A stretch of DNA of 64,000 bases from Caminicella sporogenes DSM 14501. GTDB taxonomy: Bacteria > Bacillota > Clostridia > Peptostreptococcales > Caminicellaceae. Where the stretch lies: NCBI RefSeq assembly GCF_900142285.1, contig NZ_FRAJ01000007.1, forward strand, positions 1 through 64,000. The letters are read 5' to 3'. The notes under the pieces are model-generated. The model saw only the letters and a program-made list of their open reading frames with translations, was not told the origin of the DNA and did no database searches. A program made the translations under genes and the position numbers. This document shows positions 35,267 through 44,778 of the stretch, one piece after another (the first letter of the stretch is position 1; each line of letters opens with the position of its first letter).

Positions 35267-35971
35267 TTAACTACATAATAGATAATTAATTTGGGAGGCC
35301 AAGTCTATATTTTTTGTATTCCATTTTCTATTAGGACAATTAATAATTTTGTATTTGAGATTTAACTCATTTATAAATTTATAAAATTTAAAATCCAGCC
35401 ATGGAGGAGTCCATGCACCAGAACGGCATATATGAATTACTGATATATCAATATTTTTAGGAAGATTTTGAAATTTAATATAATTTATATTAAATTTTTT
35501 ATTAAATTCTTTGAAATCTTCTTTATTTTCATATGTATATGGACTGTATATTATTGTAGCTTTTTTTACATAATTATCTTTAAGTAGTTTACCTAACCAA
35601 TTAGAGCAATTGAGTTTAAAATCTAGGGAATTTATGCCACTATAGCCTAAATCTGAATGAGCATCAAAAGAAAAGACTTCACTGCAGTTATGTTTTTTAG
35701 CGATTATATAGGAAAATTTATGAGAATCAGAGATGTATACTTTTGTGGAATTATGAATTTTGAAATATTTTTTTAGTTTATTCCAAAAAAGATATGTTTC
35801 AGGACTGACATCTATTAAGTGTTCTATATTTTTTCCTTTAATTTTATTTTCGATGTATCGTTTGTACCAAAGAGAGATAATATTTTTTTTGTTTTCGATA
35901 TAAGAACTACACCATTCCTTGTTAATAGGAATAAAATAATCCCAATCAATACTTAGAAGAATTTTTCCCAT
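35267..35971 (-). CDS. UPF0489-like / arginase-fold-like protein of unknown function
   Basis: 234 residues from the ATG at 35971, chosen because GAGGTG precedes it and MGKILLSIDWDYF is a better N-terminus than the upstream ATG at 35998. The motifs LLSIDWDYFIP and EVFSFDAHSDLGYSG resemble the metal-binding loops of ureohydrolase-fold proteins and the UPF0489 family, but a full set of arginase metal ligands is not evident. No neighbour explains it: it is a single gene facing the lipoprotein gene. Function unknown. Confidence 0.72.
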   Translation of the reverse strand: MGKILLSIDWDYFIPINKEWCSSYIENKKNIISLWYKRYIENKIKGKNIEHLIDVSPETYLFWNKLKKYFKIHNSTKVYISDSHKFSYIIAKKHNCSEVFSFDAHSDLGYSGINSLDFKLNCSNWLGKLLKDNYVKKATIIYSPYTYENKEDFKEFNKKFNINYIKFQNLPKNIDISVIHICRSGAWTPPWLDFKFYKFINELNLKYKIINCPNRKWNTKNIDLASQINYLLCS

Positions 35972-36249
35972 AAAAATCACCTCGATAAAAATTTTCAAGG
36001 TATTGTGAAATTATAGGTAAAATTCTCTAATATAGTTTTAACTTTTTAAGTAAAATTTTTTACAATATTATTATAAAAATAATGAAATAAAAAATCAATT
36101 TTTTTGAAAATCGTATTATATACAATTATACAATTTCAATATTTGAATTATTATACGGAATATTATATAATAAAATTATTAAATGTTTGTAACAAATGGT
36201 CATGTTATAAAAATCATATAAGAATTTATTTTAATATAGTTCAAAATTG

Positions 36250-36278
36250 TTGACATAAAAATATAGTATAAGTATCAT
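36250..36278 (+). promoter_or_regulatory. probable sigma-A promoter of pyruvate carboxylase
   Basis: TTGACA, 17 bases, TATCAT, about 65 bases before the GTG start. The rest of the 372-base gap upstream (35972-36249) is strongly AT-rich with no recognisable element. Confidence 0.6.
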
Positions 36279-36343
36279 ATATAGAAAATAAATATACGAG
36301 TTTTTTAATAAATATTCTGAAATTATCAAGGAGGAAAATTATA

Positions 36344-39300
36344 GTGATTAAGAAATTTAATAAAGTTTTAGTAGCAAATAGAGGGGAAATAGCTATAAGA
36401 ATTTTTAGAGCATGTGCTGAGCTTGGAATTCGTTCAGTAGGTATATATTCTAAAGAAGATAAATATTCATTATTTAGAACGAAAGCTGATGAGTCATATT
36501 TAATAGGTGAGAAGAAAAAACCGATAGAAGTTTATTTGAGTATGGATGAAATTATAGACCTTGCTATTAAAAAAGGTGTAGATGCTATACATCCCGGGTA
36601 TGGCTTTTTATCTGAAAATCCTGAGTTTGCCAGAAAATGCAGGAAAGCAGGTATTGAATTTATTGGACCTACAAGTGAAACCATTGAAAGTTTAGGTGAT
36701 AAGATAAAGTCAAAAATATTAGCAAAAAGTGTAGGAGTTCCAACTATACCTGGAATAGATAAGCCTATTACAGATGTTGATGAAGCAATAGCATTTGCAA
36801 ATGAATTTGGATATCCTGTTATTTTAAAAGCTGCTGCCGGTGGTGGCGGTAGAGGTATGAGGGTAGTTTATAATGATGAGGATTTGATTTTACAATTTAA
36901 TAATGCAAAAAATGAAGCAAAAAAAGCTTTTGGTATAGATGATATATTCATAGAAAAATATTTGGAAGAACCAAAACATATAGAGGTTCAAATACTTGGG
37001 GATAAATATGGAAATATTGTCCATTTATATGAAAGAGATTGTTCAATTCAGAGAAGACATCAAAAGCTCATAGAATTTACTCCAGCAATAGCAATAAGTG
37101 AAAAGTTAAGACAGAAAATATGTAGTGATGCTTTAAAGATTGGTAGAGCAGTAAATTATATTAGTGCAGGTACAGTAGAGTTTTTAGTAGATAAGCATGG
37201 AAATTATTATTTTATTGAGATGAATCCTAGAATACAAGTAGAACATACTGTTACTGAAATGGTAACAGGTATAGACATTGTACAAAGTCAAATTCTCATT
37301 GCACAGGGTTATCCGTTAAATTCAGATAAAATAGGTATATATTCGCAAGATATGATTAAACCGAGAGGATATTCTATACAGTGCAGGATAACTACTGAAG
37401 ACCCATCAAATAATTTTGCACCTGATACCGGAAAACTTGATGTGTATAGAACAGGCTCAGGATTTGGTATTAGGCTTGATGGTGGTAATGGCTATACAGG
37501 TTCTATTATTTCACCTTATTATGATAGTTTGTTAGTGAAAGTTATTTCATGGTCTAGAACATTTGAAGATGCAGTAAGAAAGGCAATACGTTCTATAAAG
37601 GAAACAAATGTAAAAGGTGTAAAGACTAATGAAGCATTTTTAATAAATGTTTTAAATCATGAGAAGTTTTTAAAAGGTCAGTGTGATACACATTTTATAG
37701 ATGATACTCCAGAGCTTTTCGATATAAGACCTAAAAAAGATTATGAAACTAAGATACTGAGATTTATTGGAGAAAAGGTAGTAAATGAAACAGGTGGAAA
37801 TAAGATGGATTATGATATACCACCAATACCTAAAAATGTTGATGTAGAAGGTTTAAATGGAACTAAACAATTGTTAGAAGAAAAAGGTGTAGAAGGAGTT
37901 ATTGAATGGATAAAAAGTCAGAAAAAACTTCTTCTAACAGATACGACTTTTAGAGATGCTCATCAATCATTACTTGCAACTAGAGTGAGAACTAAAGATA
38001 TGGTAAAAATTGCTGAGGCAACTGCTGCATTTGCAAAAGATTTGTTTTCATTAGAGATGTGGGGAGGAGCAACTTTCGATGTTGCATATAGATTTTTAAG
38101 AGAATCTCCATGGAGAAGATTACAAGACCTTAGAAAAAAAATTCCTAATATACTATTTCAAATGTTATTAAGAGGGTCTAATGCAGTCGGATATACAAAT
38201 TATCCAGATAATGTAATAAGAACATTTGTTAGAGAAGCTGCATCTCAAGGAATAGATGTATTTAGAATATTTGACAGTTTAAATTGGTTAAAGGGAATGG
38301 AAGTAGCTTTAGATGAGGTTTTAAAAACTGGAAAAATAGCAGAAGTTTGTGTATGTTATACTGGAGATATTTTAGATACTAGAAGAGATAAATACTCATT
38401 GAAGTATTATATAAATAAGGCTAAAGAAATAGAAAAAATGGGTGCACATATATTGGGAATAAAAGATATGGCAGGACTTTTAAAGCCATATGCAGCAGAA
38501 AAATTAATAAAGGCTTTGAAAGAAGAAATTAGTATACCAATTCATCTTCATACACATGATACAAGTGGGAATGGAGTAGCTACACTACTGATGGCTGCTG
38601 AGGCAGGTGTAGATATAGTTGATACAGCTTTTAATGCAATGGCAGGATTGACAAGTCAACCAGCACTTAATTCTATAGTGGCAGCTCTTGAAAATACTAA
38701 TTATGATACAGGGTTTGACCTAAATAAAATACAGAAGATTTCAGATTATTGGGGTGAAGTAAGAAAAGTTTATGAAACATTTGAGTCTGGTTTAAAATCA
38801 GGTACAGCTGAAATATACAGATATGAGATACCTGGTGGACAGTATTCAAATTTGAGACCTCAGGTAGAAAGTTTTGGACTAGGGCATAAATTTAATGAAG
38901 TTAAAGAAAAATATAAGGAAGTTAATGAGTTATTAGGCGATATAGTTAAAGTAACACCTTCATCTAAAGTTGTAGGCGATTTAGCAATTTTTATGATTCA
39001 AAATGATTTAACTAAAGATAATATATTGGAAAAGGGAAAAAATTTAACTTTTCCTGATTCTGTAATTTCATATTTTAAGGGTATGATGGGACAGCCTGAA
39101 GGCGGTTTTCCAGAAGAACTTCAGAAAGTAGTATTAAAAGGAGAAAAACCTATAACTTGCAGACCGGGAGAAATATTAGAACCTGTTGATTTTAGTAAGA
39201 TAAAAGCTAAGCTTGAAGAAGAATTTAATATGAAAGATGTGAATATTAGAAATATATTAAGCTATGCTTTGTATCCAAAAGTATACAGCGATTATTTAAA

Positions 39301-39778
39301 ATCTTTAAATGAATATGGACATTTATATAATTTAGAAAGTCATGTATTCTTTTATGGGTTAAAAGAAGGAGAAACTAGCGAGATAGAGCTAGATGAAGGT
39401 AAGATAATGATAGTTAAATTAGTTGAAGTAGGAAAACTTGATAAAGAGGGTTATAGAACGGTCGCTTTTGAAGTTAATGGTAATAGACGTGAAATTAAGA
39501 TATTTGATAAAGGATTTGGAGAGAAAGAAAAAGTAGATGTAGTAGTAATGGCTGATCCAAATAATCAAAAGGAAATAGGAGCATCAATACCGGGAATGAT
39601 TTCTAAAATATTAGTAAAAGAAGGAGAAAAAGTAGAAGAAAAACAGAGTATAGCTATAATAGAAGCTATGAAAATGGAAACAAATATTTTAGCACCTGTA
39701 AATGGTCAAGTTGAAAATATACTTGTTTCTGAAGGTCAACAAGTTAAGGCAGGACAATTGATTATTAAATTAAAATAA
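36344..39778 (+). CDS. pyc: pyruvate carboxylase
   Basis: Carboxylates pyruvate to oxaloacetate using ATP, bicarbonate and biotin. 1144 residues, full length for the single-chain enzyme. GTG start behind AAGGAGG. Biotin carboxylase domain about 1-455 (KAAAGGGGRGMRVV, FIEMNPRIQVEHTVTE), carboxyltransferase domain about 530-800 (LLLTDTTFRDAHQSLLATRVRT, HLHTHDTSGNGVATLL), the C-terminal PC/OadA region, and a biotinyl domain with the AMKM motif, biotin on Lys1110. Monocistronic with a terminator. Together with malic enzyme and fumarase it forms the C3-C4 node in this window, and its need for biotin fits the bio genes further on. Confidence 0.97.
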   Translation: MIKKFNKVLVANRGEIAIRIFRACAELGIRSVGIYSKEDKYSLFRTKADESYLIGEKKKPIEVYLSMDEIIDLAIKKGVDAIHPGYGFLSENPEFARKCRKAGIEFIGPTSETIESLGDKIKSKILAKSVGVPTIPGIDKPITDVDEAIAFANEFGYPVILKAAAGGGGRGMRVVYNDEDLILQFNNAKNEAKKAFGIDDIFIEKYLEEPKHIEVQILGDKYGNIVHLYERDCSIQRRHQKLIEFTPAIAISEKLRQKICSDALKIGRAVNYISAGTVEFLVDKHGNYYFIEMNPRIQVEHTVTEMVTGIDIVQSQILIAQGYPLNSDKIGIYSQDMIKPRGYSIQCRITTEDPSNNFAPDTGKLDVYRTGSGFGIRLDGGNGYTGSIISPYYDSLLVKVISWSRTFEDAVRKAIRSIKETNVKGVKTNEAFLINVLNHEKFLKGQCDTHFIDDTPELFDIRPKKDYETKILRFIGEKVVNETGGNKMDYDIPPIPKNVDVEGLNGTKQLLEEKGVEGVIEWIKSQKKLLLTDTTFRDAHQSLLATRVRTKDMVKIAEATAAFAKDLFSLEMWGGATFDVAYRFLRESPWRRLQDLRKKIPNILFQMLLRGSNAVGYTNYPDNVIRTFVREAASQGIDVFRIFDSLNWLKGMEVALDEVLKTGKIAEVCVCYTGDILDTRRDKYSLKYYINKAKEIEKMGAHILGIKDMAGLLKPYAAEKLIKALKEEISIPIHLHTHDTSGNGVATLLMAAEAGVDIVDTAFNAMAGLTSQPALNSIVAALENTNYDTGFDLNKIQKISDYWGEVRKVYETFESGLKSGTAEIYRYEIPGGQYSNLRPQVESFGLGHKFNEVKEKYKEVNELLGDIVKVTPSSKVVGDLAIFMIQNDLTKDNILEKGKNLTFPDSVISYFKGMMGQPEGGFPEELQKVVLKGEKPITCRPGEILEPVDFSKIKAKLEEEFNMKDVNIRNILSYALYPKVYSDYLKSLNEYGHLYNLESHVFFYGLKEGETSEIELDEGKIMIVKLVEVGKLDKEGYRTVAFEVNGNRREIKIFDKGFGEKEKVDVVVMADPNNQKEIGASIPGMISKILVKEGEKVEEKQSIAIIEAMKMETNILAPVNGQVENILVSEGQQVKAGQLIIKLK

Positions 39779-39806
39779 GGGTCGAAATCGACCCTTATTT
39801 TAATTT
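39772..39806 (+). terminator. terminator of pyruvate carboxylase
   Basis: AAAATAAGGGTCGA pairs with TCGACCCTTATTTT; overlaps the stop codon. Confidence 0.8.
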
Positions 39807-39923
39807 GCGTTTTTATAAAAAATTTTTATGTAATATACTGTATTTGCTGTAAATATATATAATTCTTGCAACTTTAAAATAGTAGCTTTATAATTGGTAG
39901 TGTAAAATATAGGAGGATAAAAT

Positions 39924-42026
39924 ATGGGTGTTAATTTTTTTAATTTTTTGAGTAAAAAGTTTAATTTAGATTTAAATGAAAAACAAAAAGAAGCAGTAAC
40001 TCATAAAGACGGTCCTGTTTTAGTTTTAGCTAGTCCGGGTTCTGGAAAGACAACTGTATTAAATGCACGTATAGCATATTTAATACTAAATTGTAGGATA
40101 AATCCTAGAAATATTTTAGCTATTACATTTAGTAAAGCTGCTGCAAGAGATATGAATGACAGATTTTATAGTACATATGGAAATTTAATTCCTAATGGTA
40201 TTAAATTTGCTACTATTCATAGTTTTGCTTATAAAATTGTTAGAGAATATTTTTATAAAAATAATATAAATTATGACATAATCGAAGGTAAAAGTATAAA
40301 AAAATCTTTATTAAAGACGATTTATAATAAAATAAACAGTTCAAATATAAATGATGATAAATTAGAAGAACTTTCAAATGCAATAGGGTTTGTTAAAAAT
40401 TTGATGATTAATCCAAATGATATAAAAAGCTTTAATTTTCAAATTAAAAATTTTGAAAAGATATTTAAGTTGTATGAAATATATAAAAGAGAAAATGAAT
40501 TTAATAAGATATTATTGGATTTTGATGATATGTTAGTTCAGGCAAATAATATATTAAAAAAAGATAGAAATATTCTTAATAAATATCAAAGATTATTTAA
40601 GTATATATTAGTAGATGAGGCACAAGATACATCTCTTATTCAAAATAAAATAATTGAAAAAGTAGCACTTCCTGAAAACAATTTATTTATGGTATGTGAT
40701 GATGATCAATCGATTTTTCGGTTTAGAGGAGCTGACCCTGATTATTTATTGGATTTTAGAAAGAGATATAAAGAGGCTAGAATTATTTTTATGCAGCAGA
40801 ATTATCGTTCAACAAAAAATATAGTGGATGTAAGTAATAAGTTTATTCAGAATAATTTTAAACGCTATCCTAAAAATATGTTTACGGCTAATAGTAGAAA
40901 AAGTCCTATAAGAATAATGAGGTTTTTATCAGATAAGGAGCAGATAAATTATATTGTTAATTCAATAAAAAAAGAAGAAGATTTAAGAGAAATAGCTATT
41001 TTATATAGAAATAATATATCTTCAATGAGACTAGCTCAAAGACTTTATGAAGAAAATATACTTTTTTATATGAAAGATTATTACAGAAATTTTTTTAATC
41101 ATTGGGTTCTTAATGATATATTAAATTTTATTAGATTTTCTTATGATGATACAAATGTTAATTTATTAGAGTCAATATATACTAAATTTAATTCATATAT
41201 ATCAAAAAAAGAATTAGAATATCTAAAATATCAAGATAAAAGTAAATCTGTATTTGACAATTTAATAAATAATCCTGAAGTTAAGAGTTTTAAAAAGAGG
41301 AATTTAGCAAAATTTAAAAGAGATTTTGAAATTCTTAAAACTTTAAAACCAGTTCAGGCAATAAGATTTATTAGAAATGATTTAAAATATGATAAAAGAT
41401 TGCAGGAATATTGTGAAATCATGGGATATTCATATGATTATATTAAAAATATATTAGAAATACTTGAAGAATTTTCTGTAAAGGCTGTAACGATGCAAGA
41501 ATATGTTGACAATTTAAATAATTTAAGAAAAATTATGCATGAATCTAAAAATAATAAATATAAAAATGCAGTTACACTTTCAACATTACATTCATCAAAG
41601 GGATTAGAATTTAAAAAAGTTTATATGATTGACCTTATAGAAGGACAAATTCCTACTTTAGAGAGTATAAGACTTAGTGAGTTAGGAAATATGGATGCAC
41701 TTGAAGAGGAGAGAAGATTATGGTATGTTGGTATGACAAGAGCTAAAGAGCATTTAGAACTACTTACTGTAGAATATAAATATAACGAATCTGTAATGCC
41801 TTCAAGATTTATAGGGGAAGTAGCAGAGCATGTAGAAAAAGGTAATAGTTTACCGTATAGAGTAAACTCTATTGTTAGACATAAAAAGTTAGGTCTTGGA
41901 CTTGTTAAAAGTATAAATGGAGAAATAATAACAATAGATTTTGATGATAAAGGTGAAAAGAATTTATCTATAGATATGTGTATTAAAAGAAATTTATTAG
42001 AAGTTATAAATTATAAGGTAAATTAA
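39924..42026 (+). CDS. UvrD/PcrA-like superfamily 1 DNA helicase
   Basis: 700 residues behind AGGAGG. SF1A motifs in order: Q motif LNEKQKEAV, Walker A ASPGSGKTT (about 37-45), Ia ITFSKAAARDM, Walker B ILVDEAQDTS, III DDDQSIFRFRGA, IV QNYRSTKNI, V TLSTLHSSKGLEF and VI YVGMTRAKEHL. The last 50 residues (VRHKKLGLGLVKSINGEIITIDFDDKGEKNL) resemble the Tudor-like tail by which PcrA contacts RNA polymerase. It is shorter and more divergent than typical PcrA, so it is more likely a paralogue than the main PcrA. Single gene. Confidence 0.93.
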   Translation: MGVNFFNFLSKKFNLDLNEKQKEAVTHKDGPVLVLASPGSGKTTVLNARIAYLILNCRINPRNILAITFSKAAARDMNDRFYSTYGNLIPNGIKFATIHSFAYKIVREYFYKNNINYDIIEGKSIKKSLLKTIYNKINSSNINDDKLEELSNAIGFVKNLMINPNDIKSFNFQIKNFEKIFKLYEIYKRENEFNKILLDFDDMLVQANNILKKDRNILNKYQRLFKYILVDEAQDTSLIQNKIIEKVALPENNLFMVCDDDQSIFRFRGADPDYLLDFRKRYKEARIIFMQQNYRSTKNIVDVSNKFIQNNFKRYPKNMFTANSRKSPIRIMRFLSDKEQINYIVNSIKKEEDLREIAILYRNNISSMRLAQRLYEENILFYMKDYYRNFFNHWVLNDILNFIRFSYDDTNVNLLESIYTKFNSYISKKELEYLKYQDKSKSVFDNLINNPEVKSFKKRNLAKFKRDFEILKTLKPVQAIRFIRNDLKYDKRLQEYCEIMGYSYDYIKNILEILEEFSVKAVTMQEYVDNLNNLRKIMHESKNNKYKNAVTLSTLHSSKGLEFKKVYMIDLIEGQIPTLESIRLSELGNMDALEEERRLWYVGMTRAKEHLELLTVEYKYNESVMPSRFIGEVAEHVEKGNSLPYRVNSIVRHKKLGLGLVKSINGEIITIDFDDKGEKNLSIDMCIKRNLLEVINYKVN

Positions 42027-42031
42027 TGAGG

Positions 42032-42058
42032 AGCCTATTCAGGCTCTTTTATTTATTT
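42032..42058. terminator. bidirectional terminator
   Basis: GAGCCT-ATTC-AGGCTC hairpin then TTTTATTTATTTTT; it lies between convergent genes and overlaps the 3' end of the HD-GYP gene. Confidence 0.7.
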
Positions 42059-43191
42059 TTTAAATAGTGTTGTACTGAAGGATTTGGAATTTCATATTGA
42101 ACTCCTTCTATTACTATATTAGGTTCTTTTAATAAATCTATCAGTTTCATATCTACTGTTGTTGCTAATTGTTTAATAACTTTGATTTTAGGTCTAAGAG
42201 GAAAATTACTATTAATTTCTTCTATAACACCAATTTCACCATTGCTTAATTTAACTAATGTTCCTATTGGATAAGGGATTACCCTTTTTACAAATGCTCT
42301 AGCAATATCAAAGTCAAAATATCTTCCGGCAGCTCCCATTATATATTCGATAGCTTCATTTGGGGATTTAGCTTTTTTATAAGGTCTATCTGAAGTCATG
42401 GCATCATAAACATCAGCTACAGCGACTATTTTAGCTAATTTATTAATTTTATCACCAGTAAGACCGTAAGGATAACCAGAACCATCTATTCTTTCATGGT
42501 GTTGAAGAGCAATAGCTTTAGCAAATGCTGTTAATTGATAATTTTCTTTTAAATATTCATATCCTTTAAGTGGATGTTCTCTTATAAGTCTATATTCTTC
42601 ATCAGTTAAAGTTCCTTCTTTGTTTAATATTTCTTTAGGAATAAAGGCATTGCCTATATCGTGCAAAAGAGCACCTATACATAGATTATAAAGTTCATTT
42701 TTATTTAGTCCGAGTTCTATACCAATGACTAAAGATAAAATAGATACACTTAAAGAATGTTCATAAGTGTAATTGTCCATATTTTTTATGTCTATTAAAT
42801 TAATTAAAACATCTTTAGTTTTAGAAATATCATCTACTAAATTTTTAGATATTTCATTGAGAGAATTTAAGTGCTTTTCTTGTATAAGATTCTTTTTTTG
42901 TTTTAAAAGATTAATATTTTTTGATGAATGTTCTTTTTCTATACATTTAAATGTTTCTTTTAATGTATTGATAGTTTTTAATTTAAGTTCTGGTTTAATT
43001 ATATCTTCTATTTCGTTACTGCTATATTCATCATTTATGTATATGGTATAAAAACCACTTTGTCTTATTTTTTCAATTAAACTGCTATTTAGTTTTGTTC
43101 CTTTCCTTAGAAGAATTCTTCCGTTACTGTCATATAGATTTTTGCCTAAATGAGAGCCTACTTTAACACAATTGATTGGAACAAATCTCAT
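42049..43191 (-). CDS. HD-GYP domain protein (probable cyclic-di-GMP phosphodiesterase)
   Basis: 380 residues. A N-terminal region of about 120 residues (begins MRFVPINCVKVGSHLGKNLYD, a DUF3391-like start) is followed by the HD-GYP domain. HD is seen in GALLHDIGNAFIPKEIL, the GYP-region motif as HHERIDGSGYPYGLTG, and the later VADVYDAMTSDRPYKKA is typical. The full GYP signature supports c-di-GMP hydrolysis, though the target is not proven by sequence. Start behind AAGGAAG. Confidence 0.92.
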   Translation of the reverse strand: MRFVPINCVKVGSHLGKNLYDSNGRILLRKGTKLNSSLIEKIRQSGFYTIYINDEYSSNEIEDIIKPELKLKTINTLKETFKCIEKEHSSKNINLLKQKKNLIQEKHLNSLNEISKNLVDDISKTKDVLINLIDIKNMDNYTYEHSLSVSILSLVIGIELGLNKNELYNLCIGALLHDIGNAFIPKEILNKEGTLTDEEYRLIREHPLKGYEYLKENYQLTAFAKAIALQHHERIDGSGYPYGLTGDKINKLAKIVAVADVYDAMTSDRPYKKAKSPNEAIEYIMGAAGRYFDFDIARAFVKRVIPYPIGTLVKLSNGEIGVIEEINSNFPLRPKIKVIKQLATTVDMKLIDLLKEPNIVIEGVQYEIPNPSVQHYLKNK

Positions 43192-43397
43192 TTTACATTC
43201 TTCCTTTCTAGATTAATTTAATATATAAAAATATATGAAAAGTTTTTTCATAATATAATATCGGAATTTGTCGAAAAATGATTAATTGTGAAATAAGAAT
43301 TTATATGGGTAAATAAGATATATGAATTAAAAATAAATATTAAACATATAATTTATTTAGTGGTACAACTTGTTTTATATAATTAGATAGGGGGATT

Positions 43398-43676
43398 ATG
43401 ATGGGTTTGACTGTACAGCAATTATTTGATTATATTGATAGATTAACAGAAAACAAATCTGGTTTGATATTGAAAGGAAATAAAGATAAGGAAAGTGTTC
43501 TATTTAAAATATATTTTGCCAATGATAAATATTATATTGATAAGTTGAAATGTGTAGAAAATAAAGAAAATGTAGAAGGGAGAGTTATTGCTGATAAGGA
43601 AGAACTGCAGAAATTTAAAGTTAAGGTTATACGTTTGTTAAATGAAATAAATGTTGAAGATATATTTATTGAATAA
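43398..43676 (+). CDS. hypothetical protein, 92 residues
   Basis: Not recognised. It begins MMGLTVQQLFDYIDRLTENKSG behind AGGGGG, with no signal peptide or membrane segment. The composition is K/E rich with a predicted alpha-beta pattern. Two ATGs are adjacent (43398, 43401). It is separate from the divergent HD-GYP gene by 206 bases and upstream of a tiny membrane peptide gene. Function unknown. Confidence 0.65.
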   Translation: MMGLTVQQLFDYIDRLTENKSGLILKGNKDKESVLFKIYFANDKYYIDKLKCVENKENVEGRVIADKEELQKFKVKVIRLLNEINVEDIFIE

Positions 43677-43768
43677 CAGAAAATATTTAGTTGATAAAAA
43701 TTAATGATTTTAATAAAATTTAGATAGGAATGGAATTTAATTATTTTAAAATAAGAGGTGTTTTAAAT

Positions 43769-43876
43769 ATGAAATATAAGACTAAAAAACTTATAGCAAT
43801 AGCTGTAGTTACTATGATGGTTTTAGGAACATTTGCTAGTTTGGTATCTGCATTTGCATGGATACAATATAAATAA
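43769..43876 (+). CDS. small hydrophobic peptide, 35 residues
   Basis: ATG at 43769 behind AGAGGTG nine bases upstream; the frame closes with TAA at 43874-43876. The peptide has five Lys/Tyr-rich residues, then one hydrophobic helix (LIAIAVVTMMVLGTFASLVSAFA) and a short tail WIQYK. It could be a single-pass membrane peptide or a cleaved signal-like peptide. A terminator follows at once, which supports a real transcript end. Function unknown. Confidence 0.5.
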   Translation: MKYKTKKLIAIAVVTMMVLGTFASLVSAFAWIQYK

Positions 43877-43908
43877 TTTATATATAAAAATTTAAAGTTT
43901 ACTAGAAA

Positions 43909-43940
43909 AGAAGGCTAGAGTTTTAGCCTTTATTTTTTTT
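43909..43940. terminator. bidirectional terminator
   Basis: AAGGCTA pairs with TAGCCTT, then TATTTTTTTT. It overlaps the 3' end of the gene on the minus strand. Confidence 0.7.
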
Positions 43941-44105
43941 AGGATAAAATGCATAGCATTTTTTACCTGAACTCTTGTAAACAATAACTGAAGGCAGCTG
44001 TTTACTTTTAAAGCCGAAATATGAGCAGCCTCTAGGATTATTTATATCCCAAGTAATAAAAAAATATTTACATTTAAAGCAGTTTATATTTGTATTTTCT
44101 GTCAT
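43923..44105 (-). CDS. small Cys-rich protein (often mislabelled uracil-DNA glycosylase)
   Basis: 60 residues. Four cysteines in the pattern NCFKCKYFFITWD, RGCSYFGFKSKQLPS and SGKKCYAF suggest a zinc-binding knuckle. Proteins of this size and pattern are common in Firmicutes and are often labelled uracil-DNA glycosylase in databases, but it has none of the glycosylase motifs. Start behind AAAGGAG. Divergent from the alarmone hydrolase gene. Function unknown. Confidence 0.8.
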   Translation of the reverse strand: MTENTNINCFKCKYFFITWDINNPRGCSYFGFKSKQLPSVIVYKSSGKKCYAFYPKKNKG

Positions 44106-44178
44106 AAATAAACTCCTTTTATAAAATAATTATTATATAATATAGTATAATATATTTTAGGTTAAAGGAGGTAAAAAA

Positions 44179-44751
44179 ATGGGGGTAGATGATAAGTTTT
44201 ATTATGATTATTTGATTAATGAAGCTATTAAAGTTGCTGCAAAAGCTCATGATGGGCATAGAAGAAAAGCAAGTGATATTCCATATATAGTACATCCATT
44301 TGAAGTAGCTTTAATATTACAAAAAAATGGTGCTAGTGATGAAGTAATTGCTGCAGGGATATTACATGATACTTTAGAGGATACAGATTTAACTGAAGAT
44401 GATATAAAGAATATATTTGGAGAAAAAATACTTAATCTTGTGTTAAGAGCTTCAGAGGAACTTTATAATAGAGAGAACAGACCATGGGAAGACAGGAAAA
44501 AACATACTATTGATTATTCAAAAAAGGCACCACTTGAAGTAAAACTTCTTATATGTGCTGATAAACTTAGTAATATAAGAAGTATGATAAAGGATTATAA
44601 AAAAATGGGAGAAAAATTGTGGGACAAGTTTAATGCACCGTATGATAAACAGAAATGGTATTATAAAAGCTTAGTTAAAAGTTTAAAGGAACTAGATGGG
44701 TATGAAATGTATGAAGAATTTAAAGAAGCAGTAGAAGAGCTTTTTGGTTAA
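44179..44751 (+). CDS. small HD-domain alarmone hydrolase ((p)ppGpp hydrolase-like)
   Basis: 190 residues behind AAAGGAGG. The N-terminal two thirds match the hydrolase half of RelA/SpoT proteins: AAKAHDGHRRKASDIPYIVHPFEVA, AGILHDTLEDTDLTEDDI with the metal-binding HD, and LLICADKLSNIRSM. There is no synthetase, TGS or ACT domain, so it belongs to the short SAH/MESH1 class predicted to degrade (p)ppGpp or related nucleotides. RecX follows after 27 bases, probably co-transcribed. Confidence 0.87.
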   Translation: MGVDDKFYYDYLINEAIKVAAKAHDGHRRKASDIPYIVHPFEVALILQKNGASDEVIAAGILHDTLEDTDLTEDDIKNIFGEKILNLVLRASEELYNRENRPWEDRKKHTIDYSKKAPLEVKLLICADKLSNIRSMIKDYKKMGEKLWDKFNAPYDKQKWYYKSLVKSLKELDGYEMYEEFKEAVEELFG

Positions 44752-44778
44752 TTTTTAAAGAAATTAGGTGGAAAATTT

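Noticed and set aside
43923-44105. Uracil-DNA glycosylase
   Set aside because: That database label is common for this 60-residue family, but none of the glycosylase motifs is present.
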